NCBI GenBank assembly: GCA_963721335.1
Contig: CAVRIV010000002.1
Location: 310,001 to 374,000, forward strand
Source: CAVXDY01 sp963721335
GTDB lineage: Bacteria; Actinomycetota; Thermoleophilia; Miltoncostaeales; Miltoncostaeaceae
DNA: 64,000 bases
Direction: 5' to 3'
Of the stretch, positions 8,804 to 17,718 are shown one piece after another. A program made the translations under genes and the position numbers. A model generated the notes under the pieces. It did no database searches. It was not told where the DNA came from and was given only the letters and a program-made list of their open reading frames with translations. The stretch's first letter is position 1; the number at the start of each line of letters is the position of its first letter.

Positions 8804-9790
8804 TTAGTTGCGAAAGCGATCGGCGGTGGGGTCCGGATACACGCCCAGCCGGGCGCGGCTCAGGATCTCGTCCATGCCGTCGGGGACCCGCTTTGTGACC
8901 TCGAAGCCGAGCTCCTCGTGGATCCGCTCGAAGCTGACCTTGTAGGAGCGGGGATCCTCGTCGATCGTCGTCCACTCCGCCCGCAGCTCGGGCAGCCGCT
9001 CCTTGAGCAGCTCGTACATCATGCGCTTGGTGTAGTTCTCGCCCGAGTCGCCCACGTTGAAGGTGCGGCGCCGGCTGACCTCGGGGTTGCCGAGGACCGT
9101 GACGATGGCCCGTGCGATGTCGTCCACGTGGGCGTAGGGGCGCCAGAACTGCTCGCCGAAGATCGACAGGACGCCCTCGGTGAACGCCTCGATGGTGAAC
9201 TGGTTGACGGTGAGGTCGAACCGCATGCGGGGCGCGGATCCGTAGACCGTGGCCAGGCGCAGCGCGGTGTAGGGCAGGCCGTTGGCCTTCTCGGCCAGGA
9301 ACTGCTCCACGGCGACCTTGGTCTCGGCGTACAGGGAGACCGGGTTCAGGTCGGCGTCCTCGGTGACCAGGGTGTCGGCATCCGACACGCCGTAGTTGCT
9401 GCAGGTGGACACGAAGATGAAGTGGCCCACGCCCGCGTCGCCGGCCTCCTGGGCCAGGCGGGTGGAGGCGTCGATGTTGATCGCCCGGGTGAGGTCGGGG
9501 TCGCGCTTGCCGGCCGGGTCGCCCACGATGGCGGCCAGGTGCACCAGCCCGTCCGCGCGCTTCAGCAGGGGGCGCAGCGGCTCGACCTCGCGCACGTCCG
9601 CGCGGTGGAACTCGAAACGCGGGTGGCCGATCAGCTCCCGCACGCCGTCCGCGCCGTGGGCCATGCGGCACCAGTCAACGCCGATGACCGAGGTCTCGGG
9701 CTCCGCGAGCAGCCGCCGCGTGAGCGCTCCGCCGACGTAGCCGGCGGCGCCCGTCACGAGGACGGTCTTGGGGGTGGCATCCGTGCTCAT
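8804..9790 (-). CDS. NAD-dependent nucleotide-sugar epimerase/dehydratase (extended SDR)
   Basis: This is an intact 328-residue protein of the extended short-chain dehydrogenase family. The Rossmann glycine motif is at residues 14-20 (G-A-A-G-Y-V-G). The catalytic Y-x-x-x-K is Y154/K158, with a serine-rich S-T-C-S strand before it. Such enzymes epimerise, dehydrate or reduce sugar rings carried on a nucleotide. The gene overlaps the aminotransferase gene by four bases and is the last of a three-gene operon making a modified, probably amino, sugar for the neighbouring polysaccharide locus. The exact sugar cannot be assigned. Confidence 0.85.
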   Translation of the reverse strand: MSTDATPKTVLVTGAAGYVGGALTRRLLAEPETSVIGVDWCRMAHGADGVRELIGHPRFEFHRADVREVEPLRPLLKRADGLVHLAAIVGDPAGKRDPDLTRAINIDASTRLAQEAGDAGVGHFIFVSTCSNYGVSDADTLVTEDADLNPVSLYAETKVAVEQFLAEKANGLPYTALRLATVYGSAPRMRFDLTVNQFTIEAFTEGVLSIFGEQFWRPYAHVDDIARAIVTVLGNPEVSRRRTFNVGDSGENYTKRMMYELLKERLPELRAEWTTIDEDPRSYKVSFERIHEELGFEVTKRVPDGMDEILSRARLGVYPDPTADRFRN

Positions 9791-10914
9791 GCAACAGCCT
9801 CCTGCAGCTCGAGGGCCCGCACCACGCGCACGACGTCGTCGTCGGTCATGGCCGGGAACAGCGGGACGGTGACCTCGCGCCGGGCGTACGACTCGGTCAG
9901 CTCGAGCGGCTCCTGGGGCGCGAAGATCGTGAAGAGGTGGACGGGGGGGTAGTGCACGCTCGTCTGGACCTCGTCGGCCGCGGCGCGCTGCCGGATCTCG
10001 TCACGGGCCTCGGGGGAGCGCGTCACGATCGGCAGGATGTGGCAGGCGCTGCCCTCATCCTCGCCGGCGAAGGGGATGACCAGGTCCGGGTTGTCCGCCA
10101 GCGCCGCCCGGTAGGCCGCCACCAGGCGCCGCCGGCTGGCGGTCATGGCCGGAAGCTTGCCGAGCTGCACCAGCCCGAGGGCCGCCTCCAGCTCGCTGGG
10201 CCGGTAGTTGTAGCCGCGCTCGATGACGTCGTAGCCGCTGGCGTGCCCGCGCTGGCGGTCCCAGCTCGTGGCGGTCATGCCGTGCGCGCGCAGCAGCCGC
10301 AGCCGCCGCACCATCTCGTCGTCGTCGGTGGTGATCATCCCGCCCTCGCCGGTGACGAGGTTCTTGTTCGAGAAGAACGAGAAGCAGGAGACGTCGCCGA
10401 TGGCGCCCGCCGTGCCCGCGGCGCAGTATGCGCCGGGAGCGTGGGCGGCGTCCTCCACCAGGGCGATCCCGTGACGGTCGGCCAGCGCGCGCAGCTCGGC
10501 GATGTCGCCCATCCACCCGCCGTAGTGCATCGCGCAGATGGCCTTGGTGCGCGGACCGATGGCCGCGGACACGGCCGCCGGGTCGAGGATCGGCCGCTGC
10601 AGGCTGACGATGTCCGCGAACACCGGCGTGGCGCCGGTGTAGGCGACCGCGTTGGCCGTGGCGACGAAGGTGAGGGAGGGGACGATGACCTCGTCGCCGG
10701 GGCCGATGTCGAGCACGGCGAACGCCAGGTGCAGCGCCGCGGTGCACGAGGACACCATCACGGCGTGGCGGGTCCCGGTGAGCTCGGCGAAGGCCTCCTC
10801 GAAGGCCGCCGTGCGCGGGCCCATCGTGAGCCACGCGGAGCGCACCACCTCGGTGACCGCCTCGACCTCGGCCTCGTCGAAGGTCGGCGCGGCCAGGGGG
10901 AGCATCCGGCTCAT
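9787..10914 (-). CDS. DegT/DnrJ/EryC1/StrS-family sugar aminotransferase
   Basis: This is an intact 375-residue PLP enzyme. K184 in F-S-N-K-N lies where the cofactor lysine belongs, followed by the G-E-G-G turn. D155 in E-D-A-A-H-A would hold the pyridine nitrogen. S-S-C-T-A-A near residue 56 fits the phosphate-binding loop. The family transfers an amino group from glutamate or glutamine to a keto-sugar nucleotide. It is coupled by four-base overlaps to the nucleotidyltransferase upstream and the epimerase downstream, which suggests one amino-sugar pathway. Confidence 0.9.
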   Translation of the reverse strand: MSRMLPLAAPTFDEAEVEAVTEVVRSAWLTMGPRTAAFEEAFAELTGTRHAVMVSSCTAALHLAFAVLDIGPGDEVIVPSLTFVATANAVAYTGATPVFADIVSLQRPILDPAAVSAAIGPRTKAICAMHYGGWMGDIAELRALADRHGIALVEDAAHAPGAYCAAGTAGAIGDVSCFSFFSNKNLVTGEGGMITTDDDEMVRRLRLLRAHGMTATSWDRQRGHASGYDVIERGYNYRPSELEAALGLVQLGKLPAMTASRRRLVAAYRAALADNPDLVIPFAGEDEGSACHILPIVTRSPEARDEIRQRAAADEVQTSVHYPPVHLFTIFAPQEPLELTESYARREVTVPLFPAMTDDDVVRVVRALELQEAVA

Positions 10915-11714
10915 CGCATGGTCTCCGAGGGGGCCAGGAGCGCGTCCTTCATCTGCTCGTAGTCCTCCAGGGCCTTCTGGTAGTCGCTGTGGCGCCCGAT
11001 GTCGAGCCAGTATCCGTCGAACGGGTAGCCGTTCACCTTGTCGCCCCGCTCCAGCAGGCGCAGCACCAGCTCCGGCAGGTCCAGGCGCAGGCCGGGCTCG
11101 ATCAGATCGACGGCCTCCGGCTCGAACACGTAGACGCCCATGGAGACGGTGGCCTCGAGGAGCGGCTTCTCGCGGTAGTTCAGGATCGGGCGCGAGTCGC
11201 CCACCTGCTCGCCGAGGTCCATGACCCCGAACTCCATCTGAACGTCGCGGCGCTGGACCGCGATCGAGGCGGTGGCGCCGCTGGCGACGTGGGCGGCCAC
11301 GAGGTCGGTGAACTTCAGGCTGGTGAGGAGGTCCCCGTTCATCACGAGCACGGGGCGCTGCCGGGCGGCCGGTGGCAGGAACGCCAGCGGGCCGACCGTC
11401 CCGAGGGGCTGCTCCTCCTCGAGGTAGCGCAGCTTGAGCCCGTACCGCGAGCCGTTACCGCAGTACGCGCGGATGAGGTTGGCCATGTGGCCCACCGCGA
11501 GGGTCACCTCGCGCCAGCCCTGCACCGCCAGCTGCCGCAGCAGCACGTCGAGGATCGGGCCCTCGCCGAGAGGCATGAGCGGCTTGGGGAGCACGGTCGT
11601 CAGAGGGGCCAGGCGCGTGCCCTTGCCGCCCGCCAGAATCACGGCGTGGGGGCGTTTGGGCCGGCTGCGCCGGGCAGGTCGCTCGTTCGTGAGCATCTTG
11701 AGGTCTGAACCCAT
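10911..11714 (-). CDS. Sugar-1-phosphate nucleotidyltransferase
   Basis: This 267-residue protein has the diagnostic G-G-x-G-T-R-L-x-P-L-T loop at about 29-39, P-K-P at 43-45, and a metal-binding N-G-D near the middle. It activates a sugar phosphate with an NTP. Which base and sugar are used cannot be told from sequence alone; GDP-mannose-like and dTDP/CDP-glucose-like enzymes share these motifs. AAGGA lies five bases before the ATG. It is the first gene of the operon, after a hairpin terminator that separates it from the glycosyltransferases. Confidence 0.87.
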   Translation of the reverse strand: MGSDLKMLTNERPARRSRPKRPHAVILAGGKGTRLAPLTTVLPKPLMPLGEGPILDVLLRQLAVQGWREVTLAVGHMANLIRAYCGNGSRYGLKLRYLEEEQPLGTVGPLAFLPPAARQRPVLVMNGDLLTSLKFTDLVAAHVASGATASIAVQRRDVQMEFGVMDLGEQVGDSRPILNYREKPLLEATVSMGVYVFEPEAVDLIEPGLRLDLPELVLRLLERGDKVNGYPFDGYWLDIGRHSDYQKALEDYEQMKDALLAPSETMR

Positions 11715-11851
11715 TTTCGTCCTTGAGGTCGTCGTCGCACCCTGTCCGCGAGGCTTTCACTATCGAAGCTATCGGCTCGTATGGTGAGAACCATCAACCG
11801 GGGGACCAGTGCGCCACCCACCCGCGAGGGCAGTTCTTCGCCTGTCGACTT

Positions 11852-11870
11852 GGACGACCACCGGTCGTCC
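11852..11870 (-). terminator. Hairpin terminator after the glycosyltransferase run
   Basis: GGACGACC (11852-11859) and GGTCGTCC (11863-11870) form a perfect eight-pair stem with a three-base loop. It sits seven bases beyond the stop of the 11877-13064 gene. This divides the polysaccharide locus into two transcription units. Confidence 0.6.
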
Positions 11871-11876
11871 CGTCTG

Positions 11877-13064
11877 CTAGGCGGCCGCGACGCGCTCGAT
11901 GTGGCCCGCGAACGCGTCGACGAACACCCCCACGTCGAAGCGGGCCGTGGCCTCCACGTAGGCCGCCTCGCCCACGGCCGCGCGCCGCTCCGGGGCGGCG
12001 AGGACCTCCTCCACGGCATCGGCCATCCGCCCGGCATCGTCCGGCGGTACCAGGAATCCGGTCTCGGTGTCGCGGATCAGTTCGGGGACGCCGCCGAGAG
12101 CGGTCGCCACCACCGGCTTGCCCAGGGCCATCGCCTCGATGACGGTGGTGGGCAGCGAGTCGGGCAGCACCGAGGCGTGCACGACCACGTCGAGGCCCGA
12201 CAGGAGCGCGGCCAGGTCGGGGAACGGGGAGATCAACTCGACCCTGTCGGCGATCCCCAGGCGCTCGGCGCGGGCGCGCAGGTCGGCGAGATGGGTCGGT
12301 GCCTCGCGCGACTGAGCCCCCGCGATGACGAAGCGGGCCTCCACGCCGCGCTCCAGCAGGCGCGCGGCCGCGTCGATCACCACGCCATGGCCCTTCAGGG
12401 GCGTGAGGCGCCCGACCGATCCCACCCGGGCGAGGCCGTCGGCCGCGAACGGCACGGGCCCGGCGTCGGCGCGCAGGGTGGTGAGGTCGATGCCGTTGTA
12501 GAGGGTGATCACCCGGTCGCGCGGGACGCCGCCGTCGATCAGGGGCCGCCCCGTGGAGTCGGACACGGTCAGCACCAGGGCCGGCACCCGCCGGCCGATC
12601 GCCAGCAGCAGCCGCCGGGTGGCGCCGCCGAAGTCCGGCGAGTCCATCGTGTCGTGGATGCGCCACACGACGGGCCGGCGGGCCAGCCATCCGGCCAGGC
12701 TCCCGTAGACGTGGGCCTTCGCGCTGTTGGTGACCACCACGTCGGCCTTGACCCGGGAGATCGCCCGGGCCAGCCGCACGGCCGCCACCGGCAGCGCCCC
12801 CATGGCGGACAGCGCGCCCAGGCGCGAGCCGGCTCCGGCGCGCGCCACGTCGAGCAGCGCGGGGGAGACCGGCACGATGGCGGTCTCCACCCCGAGCTCG
12901 CGAGCTCTCTCGGTGAGCAGGCCCTCGCCGGGGGTGAGGAGGATCGGAGCCACGCGGGAGCGGTCGATCCGCTCCAGCAGCGTCAGCAGCATCAGCTCGG
13001 CGCCGCCGTAGCCCGTGTAGTGGTTGACGAAGACGCAGCGCACGGGCGCGTGGGGTCGTCTCAT
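11877..13064 (-). CDS. Glycosyltransferase, GT4-type (GT-B fold)
   Basis: This 395-residue protein has a GT4 layout. The N-terminal half has a glycine-rich Y-T-G-Y-G-G-A-E loop that meets the acceptor. The C-terminal half has the G-R-L-T-P-L-K-G-H strand-loop and a D-S-L-P-T-T-V-I-E-A-M-A-L-G-K-P-V-V nucleotide-sugar site. The start is the ATG at 13062-13064, overlapping the upstream stop by four bases; a longer in-frame start exists but lacks sense in this coupled operon. Family members use an activated NDP-sugar donor with retention, working at the inner membrane face. It is the last gene of the long exopolysaccharide unit. Confidence 0.87.
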   Translation of the reverse strand: MRRPHAPVRCVFVNHYTGYGGAELMLLTLLERIDRSRVAPILLTPGEGLLTERARELGVETAIVPVSPALLDVARAGAGSRLGALSAMGALPVAAVRLARAISRVKADVVVTNSAKAHVYGSLAGWLARRPVVWRIHDTMDSPDFGGATRRLLLAIGRRVPALVLTVSDSTGRPLIDGGVPRDRVITLYNGIDLTTLRADAGPVPFAADGLARVGSVGRLTPLKGHGVVIDAAARLLERGVEARFVIAGAQSREAPTHLADLRARAERLGIADRVELISPFPDLAALLSGLDVVVHASVLPDSLPTTVIEAMALGKPVVATALGGVPELIRDTETGFLVPPDDAGRMADAVEEVLAAPERRAAVGEAAYVEATARFDVGVFVDAFAGHIERVAAA

Positions 13065-14188
13065 GCCCGGGTGCTCCCGACCTCGTCGTAGACGGCGTTC
13101 CAGCGCTCGGCGAGGGCCTTCCACGAGAAGCTGGCGGCGTGGTCGCGCGCCCGGGCCAGGCGCTCGCCGCGCGCCGGCTCCGGCTCGTCGATGGCCTCGC
13201 GCAGCGCCGCCTCGAGGCCCGCCACGTCGTCCGGCTGCACCACGCGGGCGTGCTCGCCCACCAGGGCGGGCAGGTGCCCCCCGCCCACGACCAGGGGCAC
13301 CTCGCAGGCCATCGCCTCGATCGCCACCCGTCCCCAGGGCTCGTGCCGGGAGGGCATCGCCACCACGTCGGCGGCGGTGAAGGCAACCCCCACGCGCTCG
13401 ATCGGGAGCGGCCCGTGGAACCAGACCCGGTCGGCGATGCCCAGGCGCTCGGCCTGGGCGCGCAGGGCGGCCTCCTCGGGCCCCTGCCCCACGACCAGGG
13501 CGCCCACCCCCGGCATGCGGGCCACGGCGTCGAGCAGCACGTCGACGGCCTTGTCGGGCACGAGGCGGCCGACGATCGCCACGAGCGGGCCCGGGTGCGC
13601 GATCCCCAGCTCGCGGCGCGACTCCGCCTGGTCCCGCGGTCCCAGGAAGCCCAGCTCGATGCCGTGGCCGATCACCGCCGAGGGCCCGTGGTAGCCCTTG
13701 GCCTCGAAGACCTCGATCGACTCGCGGCTGCGCCCCACGACGTAGTCGGTGTCGTGCACGACGAGCTTCTCGCCCCAGCGGAACGGGGGCGGCTGGCGCT
13801 TCACGGCCTGCTGGCTGGGGTTCATCACCAGCGGGGCATGGCGGGCGACCGCCCTGCGGGCCAGCACCACCTGGGTGCTCACGGCGCTGTAGGGCTCCTC
13901 CCAGAGGTCCACGACGTCGGGGCGGACCGCGCGCATCAGCCTCACCAGACCCCGCGGGTAGAAGTAGAGATGGCGCTGGCCGCGCACGAGGGGAAGCGCC
14001 ACGGGCAGCACCTCGAACCGGTACTCGGCCTCGGCCGGCCGCTCCGCCTCCATCCAGCGCCCGAGCTCGAAGAACCGGGACGGGGCGACCACGGTCACGT
14101 CCAGGCCCGGGCGGCGCGCCAGCTCGCGGGCCTTGGCCTGCGCGAGCTCGACCGAGACGTAGGCGTGGCTGATCATCAGGATTCTCAC
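13061..14188 (-). CDS. Glycosyltransferase, GT4-type
   Basis: This is an intact 375-residue GT-B enzyme. It opens with M-R-I-L-M-I-S-H-A-Y and has the V-G-R-L-V-P-D-K-A-V-D central motif. The donor site reads P-S-R-H-E-P-W-G-R-V-A-I-E-A-M-A, with the E-x7-E type spacing of the family. It is expected to add one sugar to the lipid-linked repeat unit. A 43-base gap to the upstream transferase is the largest inside the operon, while the next gene overlaps by four bases. Donor and linkage are unknown. Confidence 0.87.
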   Translation of the reverse strand: MRILMISHAYVSVELAQAKARELARRPGLDVTVVAPSRFFELGRWMEAERPAEAEYRFEVLPVALPLVRGQRHLYFYPRGLVRLMRAVRPDVVDLWEEPYSAVSTQVVLARRAVARHAPLVMNPSQQAVKRQPPPFRWGEKLVVHDTDYVVGRSRESIEVFEAKGYHGPSAVIGHGIELGFLGPRDQAESRRELGIAHPGPLVAIVGRLVPDKAVDVLLDAVARMPGVGALVVGQGPEEAALRAQAERLGIADRVWFHGPLPIERVGVAFTAADVVAMPSRHEPWGRVAIEAMACEVPLVVGGGHLPALVGEHARVVQPDDVAGLEAALREAIDEPEPARGERLARARDHAASFSWKALAERWNAVYDEVGSTRA

Positions 14189-14231
14189 GATGCGTCCTCT
14201 ACGCGCCGGGCCCGTGCGGCCGGTGCTGCCG

Positions 14232-15383
14232 TCACGCGTTCTTCAACAGGGCCAGGTGCTGGGCCGCGACCGCGTCCCAGCTCGGGGCCGCGCTGTCGGC
14301 GATGCCGCGCGCGGCGGCGCGCGTGCCCATGCGGTCGGCGCGGGTCGCGCGCAGCACCGACGCGACGGCCGCCGCCGCGGCGTCCACGTCGGCCGGCGGG
14401 TAGAGCCAGTCGGGCCTGCAGGCCAGCAGGCGCCCGATGCCGGCGATGTCGGGGCCCACGACCGGCGTGCCCGCGGCCAGCGCCAGGTGCAGGATGCCGC
14501 TCTCCGACGCGCGGCGGTGCCCCAGCAGCAGCACGTCGGCCGAGCGCGCCTCGGCCACCAGCTCGTCGATCGACAGGTAGCGCAGGTCGAACGAGACGGC
14601 GTCGGGGGGGAGCCGCTCGAGCAATGCGCGCACCCCGGCCTCGTCTGAGGCGCGGCCCACCACGCGCAGGCGCAGCGAGGAGTCGCCGGCGAGTGCCCGG
14701 TCGAACACGGCCACCACGGTGTCGAACCCCTTGTAGGGGCGCAGCGAGCCGAGGTGCGCCACCCGCATCCCCCCGTCGCCGTCCGCCTCGGCGGTGCTGG
14801 GGAAGGCATCGGCGATCGGCCCGTAGGTGCCGTGCGCCACCACCCCGATGTGCGCGCCCCGGCCGGCCAGACCCCGCACGATCTCGGCCTCGGCAGGGGT
14901 CTGCGTGACGATCAGGTGGGGCAGGCGGTAGGTGGCGCGGTGGAGCATGCGCCCGATCCCCGGACGGTCGTGGGGCACCGCGTTATGGGCCGTGATGACC
15001 AGCCGGTGCGCGATCGGCCGGAGCACGGCCAGGAACAGGAGCTCGGCCGTGCTCTCGGGCGCCTGGACGTGCACGATCGCGGGCCGGCCCTGCAGGCGCC
15101 CCCGCAGCGCCATGCCCACCACGCGCAGCCAGCCGATCGCCCAGGTGAGCGCGATGAACGTCACCCGCAGCCGGCCGGACAGCCGGCGGGGGGCTCGGCC
15201 CCACAGCGACGCGACCCGGCCCGCCTGGGGGATGCGTCCCTCCAGCTCGTGACTCTCGCGGGTCGCCAGCACGGCCGGCACCCCCGCCCGCCCGAGCGCG
15301 TCGGTGAGCAGGTACGAGTAGTGGCCGATCCCGCCGCCGCCGGACCACTCCACCACGATGTAGTCGCCCGGGATCTCGGTCAC
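14232..15383 (-). CDS. Glycosyltransferase, GT4-type
   Basis: This 383-residue protein starts at a GTG (15381-15383) that overlaps the previous stop (GTGA); longer in-frame starts would run far into the neighbouring gene. The N-terminal G-G-G-G-I-G-H-Y-S-Y loop, the H-N-A-V-P-H-D motif, the L-G-S-L-R-P-Y-K-G-F-D strand and S-E-S-G-I-L-H-L-A-L in the donor pocket show a GT4-like GT-B fold. It resembles transferases acting on undecaprenyl-linked oligosaccharides. The specific sugar is not assignable. Confidence 0.85.
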   Translation of the reverse strand: MTEIPGDYIVVEWSGGGGIGHYSYLLTDALGRAGVPAVLATRESHELEGRIPQAGRVASLWGRAPRRLSGRLRVTFIALTWAIGWLRVVGMALRGRLQGRPAIVHVQAPESTAELLFLAVLRPIAHRLVITAHNAVPHDRPGIGRMLHRATYRLPHLIVTQTPAEAEIVRGLAGRGAHIGVVAHGTYGPIADAFPSTAEADGDGGMRVAHLGSLRPYKGFDTVVAVFDRALAGDSSLRLRVVGRASDEAGVRALLERLPPDAVSFDLRYLSIDELVAEARSADVLLLGHRRASESGILHLALAAGTPVVGPDIAGIGRLLACRPDWLYPPADVDAAAAAVASVLRATRADRMGTRAAARGIADSAAPSWDAVAAQHLALLKNA

Positions 15384-16627
15384 GCCGCCGTCCGCCGCCC
15401 GGCCCCGGCCGCGTCGGCCAGGCCCTCCGCGGGCCTCCCGGTCACCAGAGCCTCGAGATCGTCGGCCATTCCGGCCCCGATGGCGGCCCAGCCGTAGCGC
15501 TCCTCGGCGAGGCGCCGCGCTGCGGCGGCCAGCTCCCGTCGCCGCGCGGGGTCGGACAGCAGGCCGGCCACGGCGCCGGCGATGTCGTCCGGGGTGTCGG
15601 CGATCAGCAGATGGCGTCCGTCCTCGGCCTGGATGCCCTCGGCTCCGAGCCGGGTCGAGACCACGGCACGACCGGCGCCGAAGGCCTCGAGGATCTTGAG
15701 CCGCGTCCCGCCCCCGCCCCTCAGGGGCACGAGCACGATGGACGACTGGGCCAGCATCTCTCCCATGTCGGCCACGGGGGACCGCACCTCGACGTCCGCG
15801 GCACCGAGCCGCGCGCGCAGGTCGTCCGATGCGTCGCGGCCCGCCACCATCAGGCGGCACCGGTCGGTGCGCGCGCGGATGGCCGGGGCGATCTCGTTCG
15901 CGATCCAGTGGCTCGCGACGATGTTCGGCGCGTACCCCAGGTCTCCGGGGAACAGCACGAGGTCGCCGTCGGGCGGCTCCGGGCTGGGACGGATGCCCTC
16001 GAGGTCGACGCCGTTCGGGACGACGACGACGTGGTCGATGCCGGCGCCGCGGAGCAGCGCCTCCTCGTCGGCGGAGCACACGTAGACGCGGTCGCCGGCG
16101 CGCAGGACGCGGCGCTCGAAGGACCCGGTGCCGGCCCCCATCAGGCGGCGCCGCCACTTCCGGCGGGTCTCGACCTCGGTCGCGATGTCGCTTGCCCGCC
16201 GCGACCACTCGATGTTGTGGGTGTCGACGACGACGGGTGGGCCGAGGTGCCGGGGGACGCTCAGGGTGGAGCCGATGGTCGCGGCCAGGACGAGGTCGAT
16301 CTCCCCGGCGTGGCGGCGCAGCCAGCCCATCACCGACGGGTTCGCCTGGACGGCGAAGTCCACCGGAACGCCGCGCGCCAGCTCGCGCAGGTAGGCCAGG
16401 TAGCGCAGGCCGGGCTTCGGCAGCGAGATGGGTTCCAGGCCCGCCTCGCGCAGCTCCTGGAGCTGGGGCTCGGGTGGGGGCTGCGTGAGCAGCACGCTGA
16501 GCCGATGGCGTTTCGCGAGGGCCCGGAAGAGGTGGAAGTTCCGGATCTTGCCGCCGTTGTCGAGCGGCAGGATGGAGTTCTGGGGGACGACCGCCAGATG
16601 CAGGCGGCGCGCGGGCTCGTAGGTCAT
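15380..16627 (-). CDS. Glycosyltransferase, GT4-type (PEP-CTERM/EPS style)
   Basis: This is an intact 415-residue protein. The N terminus carries D-N-G-G-K-I-R-N-F-H, a loop common in exopolysaccharide transferases that begin 'large loss of membrane contact' GT-B domains. D-T-H-N-I-E-W marks the interdomain strand. The C-terminal donor site has G-G-G-G-T-R-L-K-I-L-E-A-F-G-A-G-R-A-V-V. It overlaps both neighbours by four bases and is part of the same coupled operon. The acceptor is presumably the growing lipid-linked glycan. Confidence 0.86.
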   Translation of the reverse strand: MTYEPARRLHLAVVPQNSILPLDNGGKIRNFHLFRALAKRHRLSVLLTQPPPEPQLQELREAGLEPISLPKPGLRYLAYLRELARGVPVDFAVQANPSVMGWLRRHAGEIDLVLAATIGSTLSVPRHLGPPVVVDTHNIEWSRRASDIATEVETRRKWRRRLMGAGTGSFERRVLRAGDRVYVCSADEEALLRGAGIDHVVVVPNGVDLEGIRPSPEPPDGDLVLFPGDLGYAPNIVASHWIANEIAPAIRARTDRCRLMVAGRDASDDLRARLGAADVEVRSPVADMGEMLAQSSIVLVPLRGGGGTRLKILEAFGAGRAVVSTRLGAEGIQAEDGRHLLIADTPDDIAGAVAGLLSDPARRRELAAAARRLAEERYGWAAIGAGMADDLEALVTGRPAEGLADAAGAGRRTAA

Positions 16628-17718
16628 CCGGGCCTCCCGTCCGTCGCCGGGCGCCAGGAGCCGCGGCCCCGCAGCAGGTCGTCGTATCTCGCGGCCATGC
16701 GCTCCGCGTCGTGGTGCTCGTGGACGTACCGCCGCCCGGCCTCGACGACCTGCCGGGCGAGGTCGCGGTCCTCCAGCAGCAGCCGGATCCGGTCGGCGAA
16801 CACCCCGGGCTCGAGGCTGGGGACGACCGTGGGCCGCAGCGCGGGCTCGCGCTCGAGCATGTCGGCGACGTGCCCCTGGCGGCAGGTGACCAGCGGGAGC
16901 CCGGCGTCCTGGGCCTCGATCACCGAGAAGCTGGCCCCCTCGAAGCGCGTCGGCAGCACGGCGACGTCGGCCGCGGCGTACAGATCGCGGAGCTCGTCCG
17001 CGCCCTGGGGTCCGAGGTTGACGGCGCCCGGGGCCTCCAGCGGCCGCGGTCCGGCCACGACCAGCGTGGTGTCCGCGGGCAGGAGCGGCGGCAGCGCCCG
17101 CAGCAGGTCGGCGCCCTTCCGGTACTCGACGCGCCCGGGGAACAGCGCGATCCTGCCCTCCGGCAGGCCGTGCCGCCGACGGGCGGCATCCCCGTCGCCG
17201 CCGGCGAACGAGCCCGGCGTGATGCCGTTCTCGATCACCGCGACACGCCGCAGGCCGTAGTAGCGGCGCATCTCCGAGGCGTTCTGCCGCGAGACCTCGA
17301 CGGCCGTCCCGCGCGCCCCGCCGAGGGCCATGAAGCCGCCGTGCACGTACCGGTTGCGGACGTACTCGGCGAACGAGACGCTCGGGCGGATCGCCTCGGC
17401 GTAGCCGCCGAAGTTCGCGTGGAAGACCACGACCAGCCGTGGGTGGGAGACGGGCCAGCCCATCACCCCGTTGGCCAGCACGGCGTCGGCGCCGGCGATC
17501 TCCTCGCGGTGGCGGGACCAGGTGCGGAGAGCGGCCGCGACCGGCGCCGCGCCGGCCTTCTCGACGGGCACCGGGACGCGCGCGTCGCCGGGCTGAGGCC
17601 AGATCACCCGCGTGCTCCAGCCGCGCCGCTCGAGCGGCGGGATCAGGGAGCGGGTGAACCGCTCGATCCCGCCCGCCCCGGTGTCGAGATCGTGCGGCGT
17701 GAGGATGACCAGCCGCAT
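16624..17718 (-). CDS. Glycosyltransferase, GT4-type
   Basis: This 364-residue protein starts at M-R-L-V-I-L-T-P-H-D (ATG 17716-17718). That start shares one base with the stop of the flippase gene. G-A-G-G-I-E-R-F-T is the N-terminal acceptor loop, F-P-G-R-V-E-Y-R-K-G the central motif, and F-E-G-A-S-F-S-V-I-E-A-Q-D-A-G the donor-phosphate site, in which the usual E-A-M-A reads E-A-Q-D. It is one of six glycosyltransferases in the locus, so the repeat unit may contain about six or seven sugars. Confidence 0.86.
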   Translation of the reverse strand: MRLVILTPHDLDTGAGGIERFTRSLIPPLERRGWSTRVIWPQPGDARVPVPVEKAGAAPVAAALRTWSRHREEIAGADAVLANGVMGWPVSHPRLVVVFHANFGGYAEAIRPSVSFAEYVRNRYVHGGFMALGGARGTAVEVSRQNASEMRRYYGLRRVAVIENGITPGSFAGGDGDAARRRHGLPEGRIALFPGRVEYRKGADLLRALPPLLPADTTLVVAGPRPLEAPGAVNLGPQGADELRDLYAAADVAVLPTRFEGASFSVIEAQDAGLPLVTCRQGHVADMLEREPALRPTVVPSLEPGVFADRIRLLLEDRDLARQVVEAGRRYVHEHHDAERMAARYDDLLRGRGSWRPATDGRPG